A stretch of DNA of 64,000 nucleotides from Apostichopus japonicus (Eukaryota > Echinodermata > Holothuroidea > Aspidochirotida > Stichopodidae), in contig NC_092565.1 of the NCBI RefSeq assembly GCF_037975245.1, positions 18,455,999 through 18,519,998 on the forward strand. The letters run 5' to 3'. This document shows, one piece after another, positions 1 to 16,012 of this stretch (its first letter is position 1; each line of letters begins with the position of its first letter). Below the pieces are notes generated by a model. That model was not told where the DNA came from, ran no database searches, and worked only from the letters and a program-made list of their open reading frames with translations. Position numbers and translations under genes: made by a program.

Positions 1-1470
<1,470 letters not shown>

Positions 1471-1560
1471 TATTATATTGTTATTTTGGGGGGTGGAGAG
1501 ATGTTCGTCTGGTGAGAGGCGGAGTGGGGTAAAAGCAGGGTTAATAATATTTCTTTTTCG

Positions 1561-1613
1561 TTTTGTTTGTTTGTTTGTTTGTTTCTGCTTGTTTTTTCAT
1601 TTTTATTTCTCTT

Positions 1614-1649
<36 letters not shown>

Positions 1650-1678
1650 TATTTATATATTTATATATATATATAAAT
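1561..1678. repeat. T-rich, TTTG and TA low-complexity tract
   Basis: TTTG repeats at about 1562-1583 run into TTTAT/TATA repeats ending near 1676. The open frames here are Tyr/Ile/Phe-rich products of the simple repeat and are not genes. The tract lies about 90 bp upstream of the Nkx6 exon's 3' splice site. Confidence 0.85.
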
Positions 1679-1733
1679 GTATCTTGACCCAAAGTGTTAT
1701 AAACTCCCATTTCCTTTGCTGTTTCATTCTTGA

Positions 1734-4165
<2,432 letters not shown>

Positions 4166-4432
4166 AAGCGTCTGTAACTTCTTTATCGTTGTTAATGCTT
4201 TTAGAGGGCGTTCTTTGTCGATTGTTTTCTTCTTCTTTGTTTGTTGGACGTGGGATGATGGTGGCGCTCTCCTTGACGGTTGGAAGAAAAAAACCATTTC
4301 CCAGAAAGCATCATACGACATGTTTACAGGGTAAAGACTTGACAAAGTCGATTTAGACAAGATCAGATACTGTTTGTCTATCTTGATGAGGAAATAAGAA
4401 TGTGTGTAGGAGTATAGTGTGTAGAGTGTGTA

Positions 4433-4682
4433 GGAGTGTTAGCTCAGTGGTTAAACGCCGGTGCCTTTCAATCATAAGGTCCCCGGTTCGAGTCACTCCA
4501 AGATTAATGTATGTCGTCCCAGTTACAGAGTTGTTGACAATTAACAATTCATAATCATGGACGTTAAATATGAATCTAACAGACTGACTTCGGTCAGCTT
4601 GCGGCTTTGATAAGCCAATGATGGCTTCTTCGCGAGTTCCTGCTTGCAGGAGGATCTAAAATACATACATACATACATACAT
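4433..4682 (+). mobile_element. tRNA-headed SINE, copy 1
   Basis: The head folds like a tRNA: acceptor halves GGAGTG and CACTCC, A box TTAGCTCAGTGGTTA, B box GGTTCGAGTCACTCC. A unique body follows, containing GCTTGCGGCTTTGATAAGCC, and the tail is (ATAC)n. A second copy lies at 63769-63981 in the same orientation, with about 28 bp less after the head. This copy lies 270 bp past the Nkx6 stop codon, probably inside its 3' UTR. The A/B boxes are the internal pol III promoter expected of a SINE. Confidence 0.85.
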
Positions 4683-5581
4683 TTGCAGTGCAGAATAACG
4701 TTCGCATCCTTGGCGTTTAAACCTACATGGTATAGGGGCTCAGTGAAAACTAGCCCACTTCGATGAGATTATAGCAAATCCGGGAATAATATGTTTCCAT
4801 TCGTTTTAATGTAAAACCTACCACTGAAGAATTTAAATTAAATCTCCATCATGATCAGAAATAAGTCAGAGTATAATAGGAATAAAGGAACAGTAAATGT
4901 AAGGAAAATACAAATCATATAAGAATGTGAAATTCTGCAATCCTTAACAAATGTTTAAATTGGTGGATGAACGCAAATTTGCATTTTATCGATAATACAC
5001 AAAGACGCAAGGAGGGTATACTTGATAGGTAGAGGGAGGGAGACATAGAGAGAGAGGTGGAGAGATAATGAAAGATGTATAAAAGATCTATGGGATGTCC
5101 CGTTATGTTATAGCTTGATAAAGAGAAATTATGACGTAAGCATTGACGCCATCTTGTTTCCATGTAAATTTGAAATGTAAATTGTCTTTGAGTGCTGCAG
5201 GTTATGAGAGGCAGATGTAGTGACGTCATACGTCACTTGATGTCCTCATTATGACGTATACCAAATTGAGATACAATCCAAATTTTAGTATTACGGTTGG
5301 TTGATTATTAGACGCGAATTAGAGTATAAGAGATCAAAACCTACATCACCCAGCCTAAAGATATATCTTCTCCTTCCTTTGGTATTTTTGAAATAATATT
5401 ACATGCTTATCTTTGTATGTAATCTCCCCACCCCCGAAAAAACTGTAATATATGTGGAAGCGTGAATGGTTTGTCAGAGCTCAGCACAAACAAACAAAAC
5501 ATTGACAGACGACAGATGTGAAGGTTTGGAGCATTCTTCTCTCTCAATTGTTATAACCCAACAATGATCGAAGTGTTCTTG
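4683..5581. other. Non-coding, no clear feature
   Basis: Unique sequence with a GA-rich patch near 5010-5070 and several TGACGTCA/TGACGTA-like words near 5219-5262. No gene, structural RNA or transposon end was recognised. Confidence 0.5.
4881..4886 (+). terminator. Candidate poly(A) signal of Nkx6
   Basis: First AATAAA seen downstream of the Nkx6 stop, 716 bp away and beyond the SINE. The assignment rests on position only. Confidence 0.35.
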
Positions 5582-5700
5582 GAGGAGGATGAGGAGGGGG
5601 AGGAGGGGGAGGAGGGGGAGGAGGGGGAGGAGGGGGAGGAGGGGGAGGAGGGGGAGGAGGGGGAGGAGGGGGAGGAGGGGGAAGAGGGGGAGGAGGGGGG
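5582..5700. repeat. G-rich minisatellite, 9-bp unit GGAGGGGGA
   Basis: About 12-13 tandem GGAGGGGGA units on the plus strand. Regular runs of five G make it a candidate G-quadruplex block. The polyproline reading frame on the other strand is a by-product. Confidence 0.92.
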
Positions 5701-5932
5701 GTTGCTAAAACATCAGGCAATCTTCTTCTATTAGGAGGATACTGAACTGTTCGGTAGTCGAAGTAAGGCAACAACTCTCGTGCGAATTAAGTTACTTTTG
5801 CATGCCTACAAAAATCACTTTGAAGCACGCTAACTTTTGGATATAATATATATGTAGAATATGTAACTATTTCCAATTGCGTCTGAAAGTATACATTTTT
5901 TCCAAGTATTTGAATGTTACGAATGAGGGCAT

Positions 5933-5985
5933 GGGAGGGGGAGGGAGAGGGGAGGGGAGGGGGAGGGGAGGGGAGGGGGAGGCGG
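5933..5985. repeat. Second G-rich simple repeat (GGGGAGGGGA-like)
   Basis: Irregular GGGGAG units, a shorter relative of the 5582-5700 tract about 230 bp away. Confidence 0.85.
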
Positions 5986-6114
5986 TTGATGTTATCCTCA
6001 TCTCTTATGTATGTATTTAAAACAAAAGGTGTAAGACAAATCAAGGGAAGTAAGAAATATTTCACCTTGAAAATTATATCGTGATCTTTATCAACCTGAT
6101 GGTAAAAAAAAATT

Positions 6115-6146
6115 AATTGTAATTAATGATAATTGTAATTAATGAT
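6115..6146. promoter_or_regulatory. Tandem homeodomain-type sites (two TTAATTAC cores)
   Basis: The 16-bp word AATTGTAATTAATGAT occurs twice in a row. Each copy contains GTAATTAA, the reverse complement of TTAATTAC, the site preferred by NKX6 proteins. It lies 2 kb downstream of the Nkx6 stop. Function is inferred; AT-rich sequence can produce such words by chance. Confidence 0.3.
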
Positions 6147-8254
6147 TTTTTTCTATTGTCTTTGCCATGCCAGTCGTGTGTGAAGAGTATTCACAGCAAA
6201 AACAACAACTAATGAGCATATTAATTTATGCAATTGTTCATTTATTCATGCATATGTTCATTCATTCATTTATTCATTTTATTCATCATTCTTTCAACAA
6301 TATTAAAATGGCATTTGATACATATGGAATTAATACTTTGAATGATTTCATTCCGAATCGTTGGTTTTCAAAGATCTCTTTTCATTTTTCTTTACTATTC
6401 TGAGAGAGGTATATGTATTCGGCAACATTGCGCGCTTTGTATATTTATATAGTCTATTCTGAATTTGTTGTTATCGAATCTTGACGTAACGCGTACGCAC
6501 AAAATGCACATTTTGCGTTCTGTTTGTTTCAGAGAAACCAATGAGCAAACGAATAATGACTGCATGAATAAATGCGGTAAACTACAACTGATCTGCAGAT
6601 GTTCACTGCTTTCTTCTATTCCTCCCCTATCTACCCTCTGGTGTTTTGTTTTTCTTTCCGTTTCTTTTCTAAATTATAAGATATTAGAAGTCAAATTAAT
6701 AGGTGATAATTATGTGCGCCGCCAGGATGGGGTGCAAAAGGAACCGATTTTCGTTTGGTCTCGAAAGATGCCTTTTTTTCACAAGGTGCGCCTCTGAGGG
6801 AGGGTGTCGGGGCGGAGGGGAGGGGAGGTAATTAATGCAAGAGAGAGTTCTTCGTGTATAGTCCTAGATAAAAAAAAAGGGGGGGGGCATGACTGGCCCG
6901 GTAACACCACGGGGAGTTGCTAAGATGAGCGTGAAAGACTTAGTAATTAATTAAATCGATAAACAAAGACATCGAAGATGCAGTAAGATGTTTGTTGAAA
7001 TTAGAGCATGGATGACCAGTATATGACTTCCTAGCATAATTGAGGATAATACTTATGTTTTTGACAGTGAAAGGTTTTGTAGAATAAATTCACTTGAAAT
7101 CAACCGTTAACGCATACCTACTATATTAATGCTCTTTATTTTTCATTTTATCTTTTGACTTCGTGTGAAAAGCTAACGATAGAGTTCTACACAATAAAAT
7201 TCCAGGTATAGGCCATCTAGCCTAACATTATGCGTGTCATTATATGATCATTTAATTAAAAAAATATCATTCTCATGTTGCCGGTAGCAGTTGCACGATT
7301 GTATTTTTGAAACAATGCATGTAATCTGCAAAACTAGTTTGAAGTTAAAAACAAGAACATCTATGATGTCACTATGCCATATTCTTTTGAGTCGGAGAAA
7401 AACACAGTTCCGCTTTTGGGACTGCGGTTTATCAATAAAGTGAATGTACGTTTGCGAAAGACCATCACGTTTGTGAGATTTTTGTCTTTTTATTCGTGTA
7501 CTAGTTTACAATCACCTTTATTACATCCTTTTTAAAATACAACAACTCAAACAGGTTCTGAATCCCCATCTTGACCACAACTGTGAAGAAGTGGCATATA
7601 TAATGTGGTGCTTCATTTATGATGCATAAATTAAGCATAACTTTTTCAATATTCAAAATAATATGAAACAAATATGAAACAAACACGAATAAATCAGCAC
7701 AGAGGAAGGACAGGTACGTAAGTCTGTAGTATAGTACCCTTGAGCTTGCACATTCAAAATATGTTGAACCTAGCATTTTTAAGTAACTCATACACCCGCT
7801 ATAATTATCAATGTATCGCGGTGTTTATTATCATTTTACACTTCTTGCTATCGTTAGAAATTGAAACAATTATTTGCAACCCCCGTAACCTGCAGCTGTG
7901 GATTTATCTTCTCTTTCCGGATATTTGTTCTTTATACCTACAGCTACTCAGCCAGTTCATACCTCGCACTCCAGGTTAAGAAACGCTGCTCTGTTGCAGC
8001 AGTCATACCGCCACCCACCAACCCACCAACCCACCTACTCACCCACCCACGCATCGACCCCAGTAACAACCGAACCCTTCGCTCGCAACAACACGCGCAG
8101 AAAACTAAACTGCATCGTTTGACGACTATATCAGGTCTTTTTGATATTCAATGTTTTATTATCTAAAAAAAACATAGGACTTTACTCACAATTCAATGGG
8201 CGTTCTACGTACTTCATGTAAGGTTATAAGAGTTGGATTGATGGAGGGTTTGGG
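6147..8254. other. Non-coding, simple repeats only
   Basis: Contains an ATTC-rich patch near 6235-6295, an A9G9 run near 6870-6890 and a CCAC-rich tract near 8008-8052. Nothing else was recognised. Confidence 0.5.
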
Positions 8255-8953
8255 CAGGGCCGGATTTAGCTTGTGGGGGCCCGGGGCCAGAATAGTTTGG
8301 GGCCCTTCTACGATTAGGCCCACTATCTAAGCGGAGCGCCACCATAGGTTGGCGCGTAGCGTGCACGAAAATTTTGGCAGAAAATGCTTCCCAGATCGCT
8401 GGAAATGGCACTTCCCAGGCCTTGCAAGTTGCATCTAAAAATGTCCAATTTTGAAATCTCATGTTCTGGGATTGACTATTGTCACAATTAATATGTAAAT
8501 TTTGTTTTTGGTTTTACGTTGTTTCTTCTAATGCCCCTCCAGGAATCAATATTCCGTTTTCAGTAGGAATCACATGATCGGTGGTTGATATAGCTAGAAC
8601 GTCATCCAAATATCTATAGGGATGCCAATTTGTTTTGTGCAAAACCGACAGAATTTACATTTGTAAACACTGAATTTATGGGGTTTGTGGTGTCACGTGT
8701 GTGGCAAGTTACGCAAACGCCGCAGACTAAAGACCTTGTATCCTTATAGGTCCCATGTATTTATGGAAAGACAACTTTTTATTCAGTGTGAAGTTTCGAA
8801 CAAAGGTCCGTTTCTTACATGTTGACATATCGACGGACGGACGGAAGGGCATCTTACGCCTCCATTTTTTGGACACCCATATGTGGGGGCCATAAATGTG
8901 GGGGGAGGGCCGGTGCCTGGACCCCGGTGAGCCCCTCCGTAAATCCGGCATTG
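8255..8953 (+). mobile_element. Putative hAT-like nonautonomous element carrying the shared core (copy A)
   Basis: Ends are imperfect inverted repeats: CAGGGCCGGATTTAG on the left and the complement of CAATGCCGGATTTAC on the right. The interior at 8322-8460 holds the dispersed core found four more times in the window (CTATCTAAGCG, AGCGCCACCAT, GGTTGGCGCG, CCCAGATCGCTGGAAATGGC). No clean 8-bp target duplication is visible, although GTTTGGG occurs near both ends. The central part could be a separate insertion. Confidence 0.45.
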
Positions 8954-9110
8954 GACCGTTTGGGGTCGGGTCATGTGGGTGTGGGCGATGTGAGCTTGAT
9001 CTGTCCGTCCTTTAATATTTACTACTTACATAAGCTTGTTTGTTTCACCTTTGAGAAGTTCATCATAGATTCAAGTTTTGTAATAATAGTTTTCATAGAC
9101 TCGTGGATAC

Positions 9111-9156
<46 letters not shown>

Positions 9157-10688
9157 TGTACATACAATAGGCTTATACGTAATTATACTAGTATACGTAA
9201 CGTATATCTACTATAAATTTTTAATATGTTTATAACAATTTTTCCCCATTTCATGTAAGATTTAAGTATGTTATTATTGACGTATCCCGCTGTGCCGATT
9301 GCCTTACATATTTAATTTCGAGACATTGAGTAGCTTTCGGACCCCTGCCGTTTTAAATTCGCTATATCAATATTTATTCTCAAATTGTCGGGTTAAGTTT
9401 CTTTCGTAACTGCAACCTAAGCATTAAAAGTATTATCTGTCACGCTCCAGAGATTAGCTTAAATTCACTGGTTTACGAAACACATATTAAGGGAGGGGGA
9501 AAATATCAGAATATATTTATGTTTCGATTTTCTTTGTTATAGTTCCACATCTATAGATAACTGTGCAATTTGCAGCTTGCATTAAATACATGTACTTGTA
9601 GCACAGAGATTTTGCCTGTGTAAAATCGCGTAGTTAAGCTAACTGTTAGCTTTGCTATTGTGTAGATTGAAATCTTGTCAAACTCGATTGAACTTTTACG
9701 TGTCAATTGATTTGAAGGGATATTCCTGTGGCTGAAGTTAATTGCTGAAGTGATGCAAAAATTGTCTGCATCTATAAGAAAATTTAACCTCATCATCATA
9801 GCAATTTTTGTATATATGATAGACGATTTTTCAAATTTGATGATATTTTTGCAACGACAGAACGAATGACGTCATCATGGCAACTGAGCTGACAATATTT
9901 CTGTACTCTCTCTTCTTTTATCTTTTTTAATATTTAATCATATTTATGATAATCTTTTATCCTAGGACGAGTATAAAATGTCTACAAAACAGTAGCGTTT
10001 GATGATCTGGTAAAATTGGTATTCGTAGAATTAGACTTTCTTATGGCAGACGTTCCAAATGAACCACATTCCAAGGATAAATTAACAAAAAAGATTATCA
10101 ATCGTATACCACCGGGATATCTCTTTAATAGTAATTGAATTTCGTCTGTATTCTGTTCCAAAATTTTAAGATTCTAAAATTTACAATTTTTTGGCCCAAA
10201 CTTATCTTTTTGGAGGTATTCACTCTTAACGTTATTGGGGAGGACATTGAGGAGTACTCAATAAAACTAATTAAATCTCTCAACGAAAGGAAAATGCTTT
10301 GAAATTTGCAATGCTGTGCAATGCTGTTTAACATTTGATTATGAGTGACCATTTTTAGACTTTCTAAAATATCTGAATCCAAACATGATGGATGACATTT
10401 AACGGAAAAGTATGCATGAAAAAAGCCCACGCTGACTTTGACTGTTTATGTCATACCCTAGATGACAAAAAAGGTTAACAAATAATTTTCTATCCAACTG
10501 TCCAGCATGACTGGTTAGTACTTCATGCCGTTGGCGTAGCCAGGCGGGAGGGGGAGGTATAGGGTAAAAAGTCTCCCTTCACCTCCAATCACTGACCCGC
10601 ACACACACAACAGAAATTTTCAGGTACGAAAACTGGCAAAATGAAAAATAAACAGCTAGGCCTATATATGATATATATAATGCTGGAT
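8954..10688. other. Non-coding with a (TA)n tract at 9114-9154
   Basis: A (TA)n microsatellite of about 40 bp is the only clear structure. A GGCGTAGCCAGG word near 10533 resembles ends of DNA transposons, but its partner end was not found. Confidence 0.5.
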
Positions 10689-11400
10689 AGGATTTGTTTT
10701 CATAGCTGTACTGGGAAAGACCGGGGACTGCACTGAGCCGTACTGTGCTGTGCTGATCTGGACTGTTTTACATTCCAGTGCACTGAACTGTACTTGGCTG
10801 GACTACACTTTATTGTACTGGACTATACGATGTTGGACAGTAATATTATGTAGAGGACCGCATTGGATAGTAATGGACTGATTTCTACTGTACTGAGCTG
10901 CACTGGACTGCACTTTACTGTACTGTACAGGATTATACTGGAACGCATTTAACGATATTGGACAGTAATGTAATGTAGTGAACTGCACTGGACTACAATT
11001 TACTGTACTGCGCTGCACATGATTATACTGGACTGCACTGAACTGTACGATATTGGACAGAAATGTAATGTTCCGAAATGGACTGCTTTGGTATGTAATG
11101 GACTGTATTCTACTATACTGTAATGGAATATATTTAACTGTATACAGTACTTAACCATACTGTACTATGCTGGACTGTACTGTACTGCGCTGGACTGCAC
11201 ATTTTCTGTACTGTACCGTACTGTACTGGGCTGAATTATACTGTACCCTATTGCACTTGAGTGTATTTTGGACGGTACTGGGCTGGTATGTGTTGTACTG
11301 AAGACTGGAATGGACCATACTGTACTAAACTGAACTACACCTGAACTGATCGGACCAGTCCAGACTGAACTGAACCGAACAGACCAGACCAGAGCTGTAA
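10689..11400. repeat. Degenerate CTGTACTGGA-type satellite
   Basis: About 700 bp built from variants of ACTG-TACTG-GACTG words (CTGTACTGGA, CTGCACTGGA, CTGTACTGTACTGCGCTGG). The period is near 5/10 bp with much drift. A 60-bp patch of the same sequence type occurs at 14935-14998. Confidence 0.85.
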
Positions 11401-12440
11401 CGTTCTGAAACGAAGTCAGCCTAAACCATCTAAAGTAAACCTAAACCAACCGAACGGAACCCATTCTGACACCCCTCTCCGACTCCCTTCATCCAAGGTA
11501 TATCAACTTGAAATAAACAAACATACTCCATTCATTGTTCTTGGAACATGAATGGTAGTATCTCACACAGTAACCAATTTTATTATCTTATATCTTATAG
11601 TAGCGTCCAACCCACTATTCCTGTAGATAGAAGGCGCTCCAGCTGCTCAAGATGAAATTGCAGGGAATTTCCGCAGGTCCTGTATGCAAACACAACAAAA
11701 GCCCTCGACTTCAGTTTGGGGGTTCCTAATACGGTAATAACTACCCTATTAGGTAATAATTGACCTAAATCGACTGTTAGACAACTTCTAACCCGGTGTT
11801 GAAGTTTAATTAAAAGAATGAAAACTATATAACTATTATGTTTGTTTATAGATACGCTCTTAATTTGAAACGTTCAATAAAAAAAAAGAGATACCTTGAG
11901 TTAGCTTACCAAATTTAGCATTGATCGGTATGATGCTGGTTAAAATATAACTTTTGTATCAGTTTTTAATTATCGCAGCTGTTTCTTTCTTTAATTAATT
12001 GTCCTTTTCTTTGAAATAATCAACTCTGCTTGCAGATTACGTCAATTACAGCAGAGACTATTGATTGTCTTCTGATTGCAACTCGTAATGTTTGCGGCAT
12101 TCGCACGTGTTTAATTCAACAATTTTAAAAGTTTACAATTTTGGTGATTGTTCGGGTTCGGTTAGGAGGCCTACATGCGCTTTGTTATACATTCAATAAT
12201 ATTGTGCGCCTCAAACAAGGGCAGCAGCCTCAAAATTAAATTTGATAACGTCATAGAGTACAGCGTAATTACAAATACACACGTTAGAGTAAGTACGAAT
12301 ATTTAAAAAAAAATAAAAATCATCCACTACACAATGAATTGACATCTCTATTGAAAACGACTAACTATAATCTAAGAAACAAGTCAATAACTCCAAAATA
12401 CAGAATATGTGCTTACAAATATTCATTTGTATACCAAGCT
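11401..12440. other. Non-coding, no clear feature
   Basis: Unique A/T-rich sequence. The stretch near 12010-12110 is less AT-rich and might be conserved non-coding DNA, but this cannot be judged from one sequence. Confidence 0.4.
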
Positions 12441-12655
12441 GCTATATATATCCAAAATGGCAACGTTAAACTGTTATTGTAATTTTAATATACAGTAAAT
12501 GTGTTTAAATATTTAATTTTCTATACTAATATTCATATTTTATGTTTATGTTTAAATGAACTTTCGTATTGTTTTTCGTAATGTACTTTTTGAATTTTTG
12601 ATGTCCTTTTCATAAATATTTATATTTATACTGGAAATAAATAAACTGAAACTGA
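12441..12655 (+). mobile_element. Possible LINE 3' tail
   Basis: Ends in GAAATAAATAAACTGAAACTGA, the style of 3' tail seen on many invertebrate CR1/L2-like retrotransposons, after a T/A-rich 3'-UTR-like stretch. No coding remnant was seen upstream, so the call is tentative. Confidence 0.3.
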
Positions 12656-14149
12656 GTCTCCCTTGGTAAGAGAAAGAGGAAGGGTACGAAGGTCTAATGG
12701 CGAGTATAGGACAATGGCGTCGCTATACGTGTGGGTGGGGCAGGAGGGGGAAGGGGTCTACAATGATAGCAACATTTGGAGGCACAGAAATCGGACAGTT
12801 CGAGTGTGTATCGCGAAGAAATGTTGGCAAGGTTATATAGCCCCTGGCGGGTGGGGGGGGGACCACTTTGTGGTTTTATCATTACAACAACTTACATCAA
12901 TTTTTAATCAGCAGGATTTTGTTGGTATGGATGTAAACTGTAGAATCAGTAGAAGTCAGAAAGCCTGCCTATTTAATTTTGTGGAGTACCGGGCTCACAG
13001 CATATTTTGTGTCACCGATATTGACTTAGTATGACTTATTTCGAGGACTCCATTAATGACATCATTAATTATTGCGCAATGCACTTATCGCAAATAAAAA
13101 TCGTCAAGTTCAGATGTTTATATCTCAACCACAAAACACGATAGGAGATGTTTGTAGAAGACGTTATCCCTTTAAAGCCTTCGACTGTGCTTGCAACAAG
13201 TCGTTTTACTGTCAATAGAAGAATCAAATTGTAGCAGTATTGGTATATACAACAACGCTTATGCTCCGGTAGGTAGATATCCTTATTTGTGTGCTGCAGT
13301 GTGCGTAGTATATAGACAATAACACTGTTTCAGATTAAATGGTATAAATTAAGGAGGTGCATAATTTCAATCGGAGCAAGAGTGAAAGTGTTTTCATTAC
13401 TTTTTAGCATATTTCGAATTAATATTCAGGATCTTGTAGGACAGCTGCTGTAAAAGACGATACGATGGAGATATGATGACGTCATGTTTTTCGTCTGAGA
13501 TAAATTCACAAAACATTACGCTACATACAGCACTTTTCCTGAATGATCTGAGCGTGGGTGAATTTATATAGTTTTTCCTGGTCACTTAATATTCAAACCC
13601 TTCACGGTACATTTTAACTGACTCAATATTTCCTCAAAGCAGAAAACAAAAACGAAAAAACAGGCGAACAAACATGCACAAACACACACATACACAAACA
13701 CGAAGCAATAAAATTGCATCCCCTTTTGCTATTCTCATATATATATATATATTGTTTTTGCTACACTCAGAGCTCTTCATTTGAAATAAAGGTCTAACGT
13801 TTTTCTTCGGACAATTAAGTTATGATGATATCCATTATATGTTGATATTGATGGAGCTTTAATATTTCATCCGTTTCAAATTATTTGAATTAAGTTATGA
13901 AGCAAGATATTATTATTACGTGATATTTGTAGCTTTCTGTGAATTCTAGTTTCATATTCAGGTTGATTAGTGAAGGATGTCTTCTTTTATCCCCGAAAGA
14001 AAATACAGAAAGACAGAAAGAAAGGAAAAAAGATGAGTTTTATCGTTTATGGTAACCGCATTAAAGATGCACTTATAATCAAGAATTATCATCTTTTAAA
14101 ACGAATGATGAAATGATCAAACGTTTACGAAGATACGAGTTATTTTGTT
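12656..14149. other. Non-coding, no clear feature
   Basis: A 123-codon open frame at 12663-13034 has Gly/Arg-rich simple-sequence character at its start and no recognisable domain. A CACA patch (13675-13705) and a short (TA)n (13738-13752) are present. Confidence 0.5.
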
Positions 14150-14640
14150 GAGAAGGTATTATTGTGTAAACAAACACATTATAATTCTTGAGCATATACA
14201 CCATCCGAAAATACCGCAGTTTGCATATTAGATATATGAAGAAATAATATTTAGGAAGGGTTAACTAGTGGCACACTTGAAAGAATATCTTAGAAATCTT
14301 CAAAGCTTAAATAAGATTTACTCTGGAAAAGAGAGGGGTGGGGTGGGGTGGGGTGAGAGTTGAGTATCGATAAATATCGATAAATGAGAAGGTATTGTTG
14401 TGTAAAGAACTACATAGTTCTTTTTTAGCATACCCGCCGTATATATGGCAGTTTGAATAATAGAAATATTAAGAATAATATTTAGAAAGGGTTAACTCAT
14501 GACACACTTGTAAGGATATCTTAGAATGTCTTAAATGAAAAAAGGGAAAAGGGGAGGGAGTGGGTTGGGTTGGGGGCCTGCCGGGGGGTGGGGGGGGAGG
14601 GGAGGTAAGTATCGATAAATATCAAAATAAGAACCGAGAT
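14150..14640. repeat. Diverged tandem duplication, unit about 240 bp
   Basis: Two successive units begin GAGAAGGTATT. They share AATAATATTTAG(G/A)AAGGGTTAACT and CACACTTG, then a G-rich GGGGTGGGG block and AGTATCGATAAATATC. A third, partial unit may begin near 14636 with CACTGTGTAA. Confidence 0.7.
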
Positions 14641-14934
14641 AGCACTGTGTAAGAGACCATTCGGTAGGATGTATACGGAATGCACGCGCCGCAAATTTAC
14701 TGCAAAATTGTATATAGTGTAACTTGTTATGATCAAATTAATATGTTTGTATACTTAATCTTTAATTCAAAATATCAGAGGGGAACGAGAGCGCCCTATA
14801 TATAGACTCCCTACCTGGATATGCACCGAAAAAGGGGCAAGTATTAAACATAACTATTTTTGTGTTTTATTTACCTTTATATTTAAATTGATAACAAACT
14901 TCGCTAATTTAGTTATATTACAGGATTGAAGACT

Positions 14935-14998
14935 GGGCTGCACTGTATTACACGTTAATGTACTGTACAGTACTGTACTGGATTACACTGGACTATTA
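14935..14998. repeat. Short patch of CTGTACTGGA satellite
   Basis: GGCTGCACTGTATTACACG and TACTGTACAGTACTGTACTGG resemble the units of the 10.7-11.4 kb satellite, four kilobases away. Confidence 0.6.
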
Positions 14999-14999
14999 A

Positions 15000-15829
15000 A
15001 ATACGTATTCATGTGTGTTATATGTAGTACTCCTGACAAAGGATGCAACACTTAACAGTATGCAGTATTTATGATAGAAAGCAATAAAACGCATTGTATA
15101 ATCTTTCCACCGTTGTCTCAGCAAATATTCTCATTATTACCGCGATATCAATATAACTGAGGGCGACATACAACTGACAATAATGGTCCCCAAGTGAAAG
15201 TTACTTCGATTCGGTTCGCAAAGGATTCGAACCATTCTTTAATAGCTTTTATATAGTGTGCTGAATTTGGTGCGAGGGGTTGGGGGGGGGCGGCATAATT
15301 AAGGAAACCAACCAGAAAATTCCACAATAGGTTTTTTTCACTCTTTAAACAATAGCTCCGTGTTTTAAATCAACATCATTTTTTCCATGACATTACAAAT
15401 TGATAAATTTTTCAAGAAATATTGAACCTTCTTCATGATGGTTGTAAGATTATCCTTCCAACGCCCCTAAATCTTGTGCCCTTAGATAGCCTACGACGAA
15501 AGGAGGATTAGGAGGTGTGTGTAATATCTCAGGGTCAAGATTACATTTTATGAAACTGAGACATCATTCTTGATTAAAATTTAAAATTAACGAATTTGGC
15601 TCCTTTTGGACATTTTTTCATTAGTTTTAATCACATGGTGATAAAATGCAATTCGATTTTCATCACTTTTACTTCATTATTAGAAACGAACCTGTTAAAA
15701 TAATCGAGATAATGAACTGTCGATATATATGTGATATTGGGAGTGTTGAGGACATCCAGATATTTACCAAAAATTAGACATAAGAACTTCTTAAAATCTC
15801 TAGTATTCAATTTTTTGGCTAAACGTAGA
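15000..15829. other. Non-coding, no clear feature
   Basis: Unique A/T-rich sequence. A G-run occurs near 15280-15292. No gene or transposon was recognised. Confidence 0.45.
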
Positions 15830-15863
15830 TACATATATATAAATGTATATATATATTTATATT

Positions 15864-15910
<47 letters not shown>

Positions 15911-16012
15911 CCTATATATAGCCTATATATAGCGTACATATGGCATATAGCCTATATATATATATAGCGTACATATATATAGCATATAGCCTATATATAT
16001 ATATATATATAT
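15830..16012. repeat. (TA)n with GCCTATATATAGCGTACATA variants
   Basis: An AT microsatellite interrupted by a repeating GCCTATATATA / AGCGTACATAT motif. Tyr/Ile open frames on both strands come from it. Confidence 0.85.

Noticed and set aside
5544-5774. Polyproline open frame on the minus strand
   Set aside because: It is the complement of the GGAGGGGGA minisatellite and has no other coding sign.
12663-13034. 123-codon open frame
   Set aside because: Gly/Arg-rich simple start, no domain, no splice or promoter context.
15190-15245. tRNA B-box-like GGTTCGAATCC on the minus strand
   Set aside because: No A box or anticodon arm lies at the right distance.
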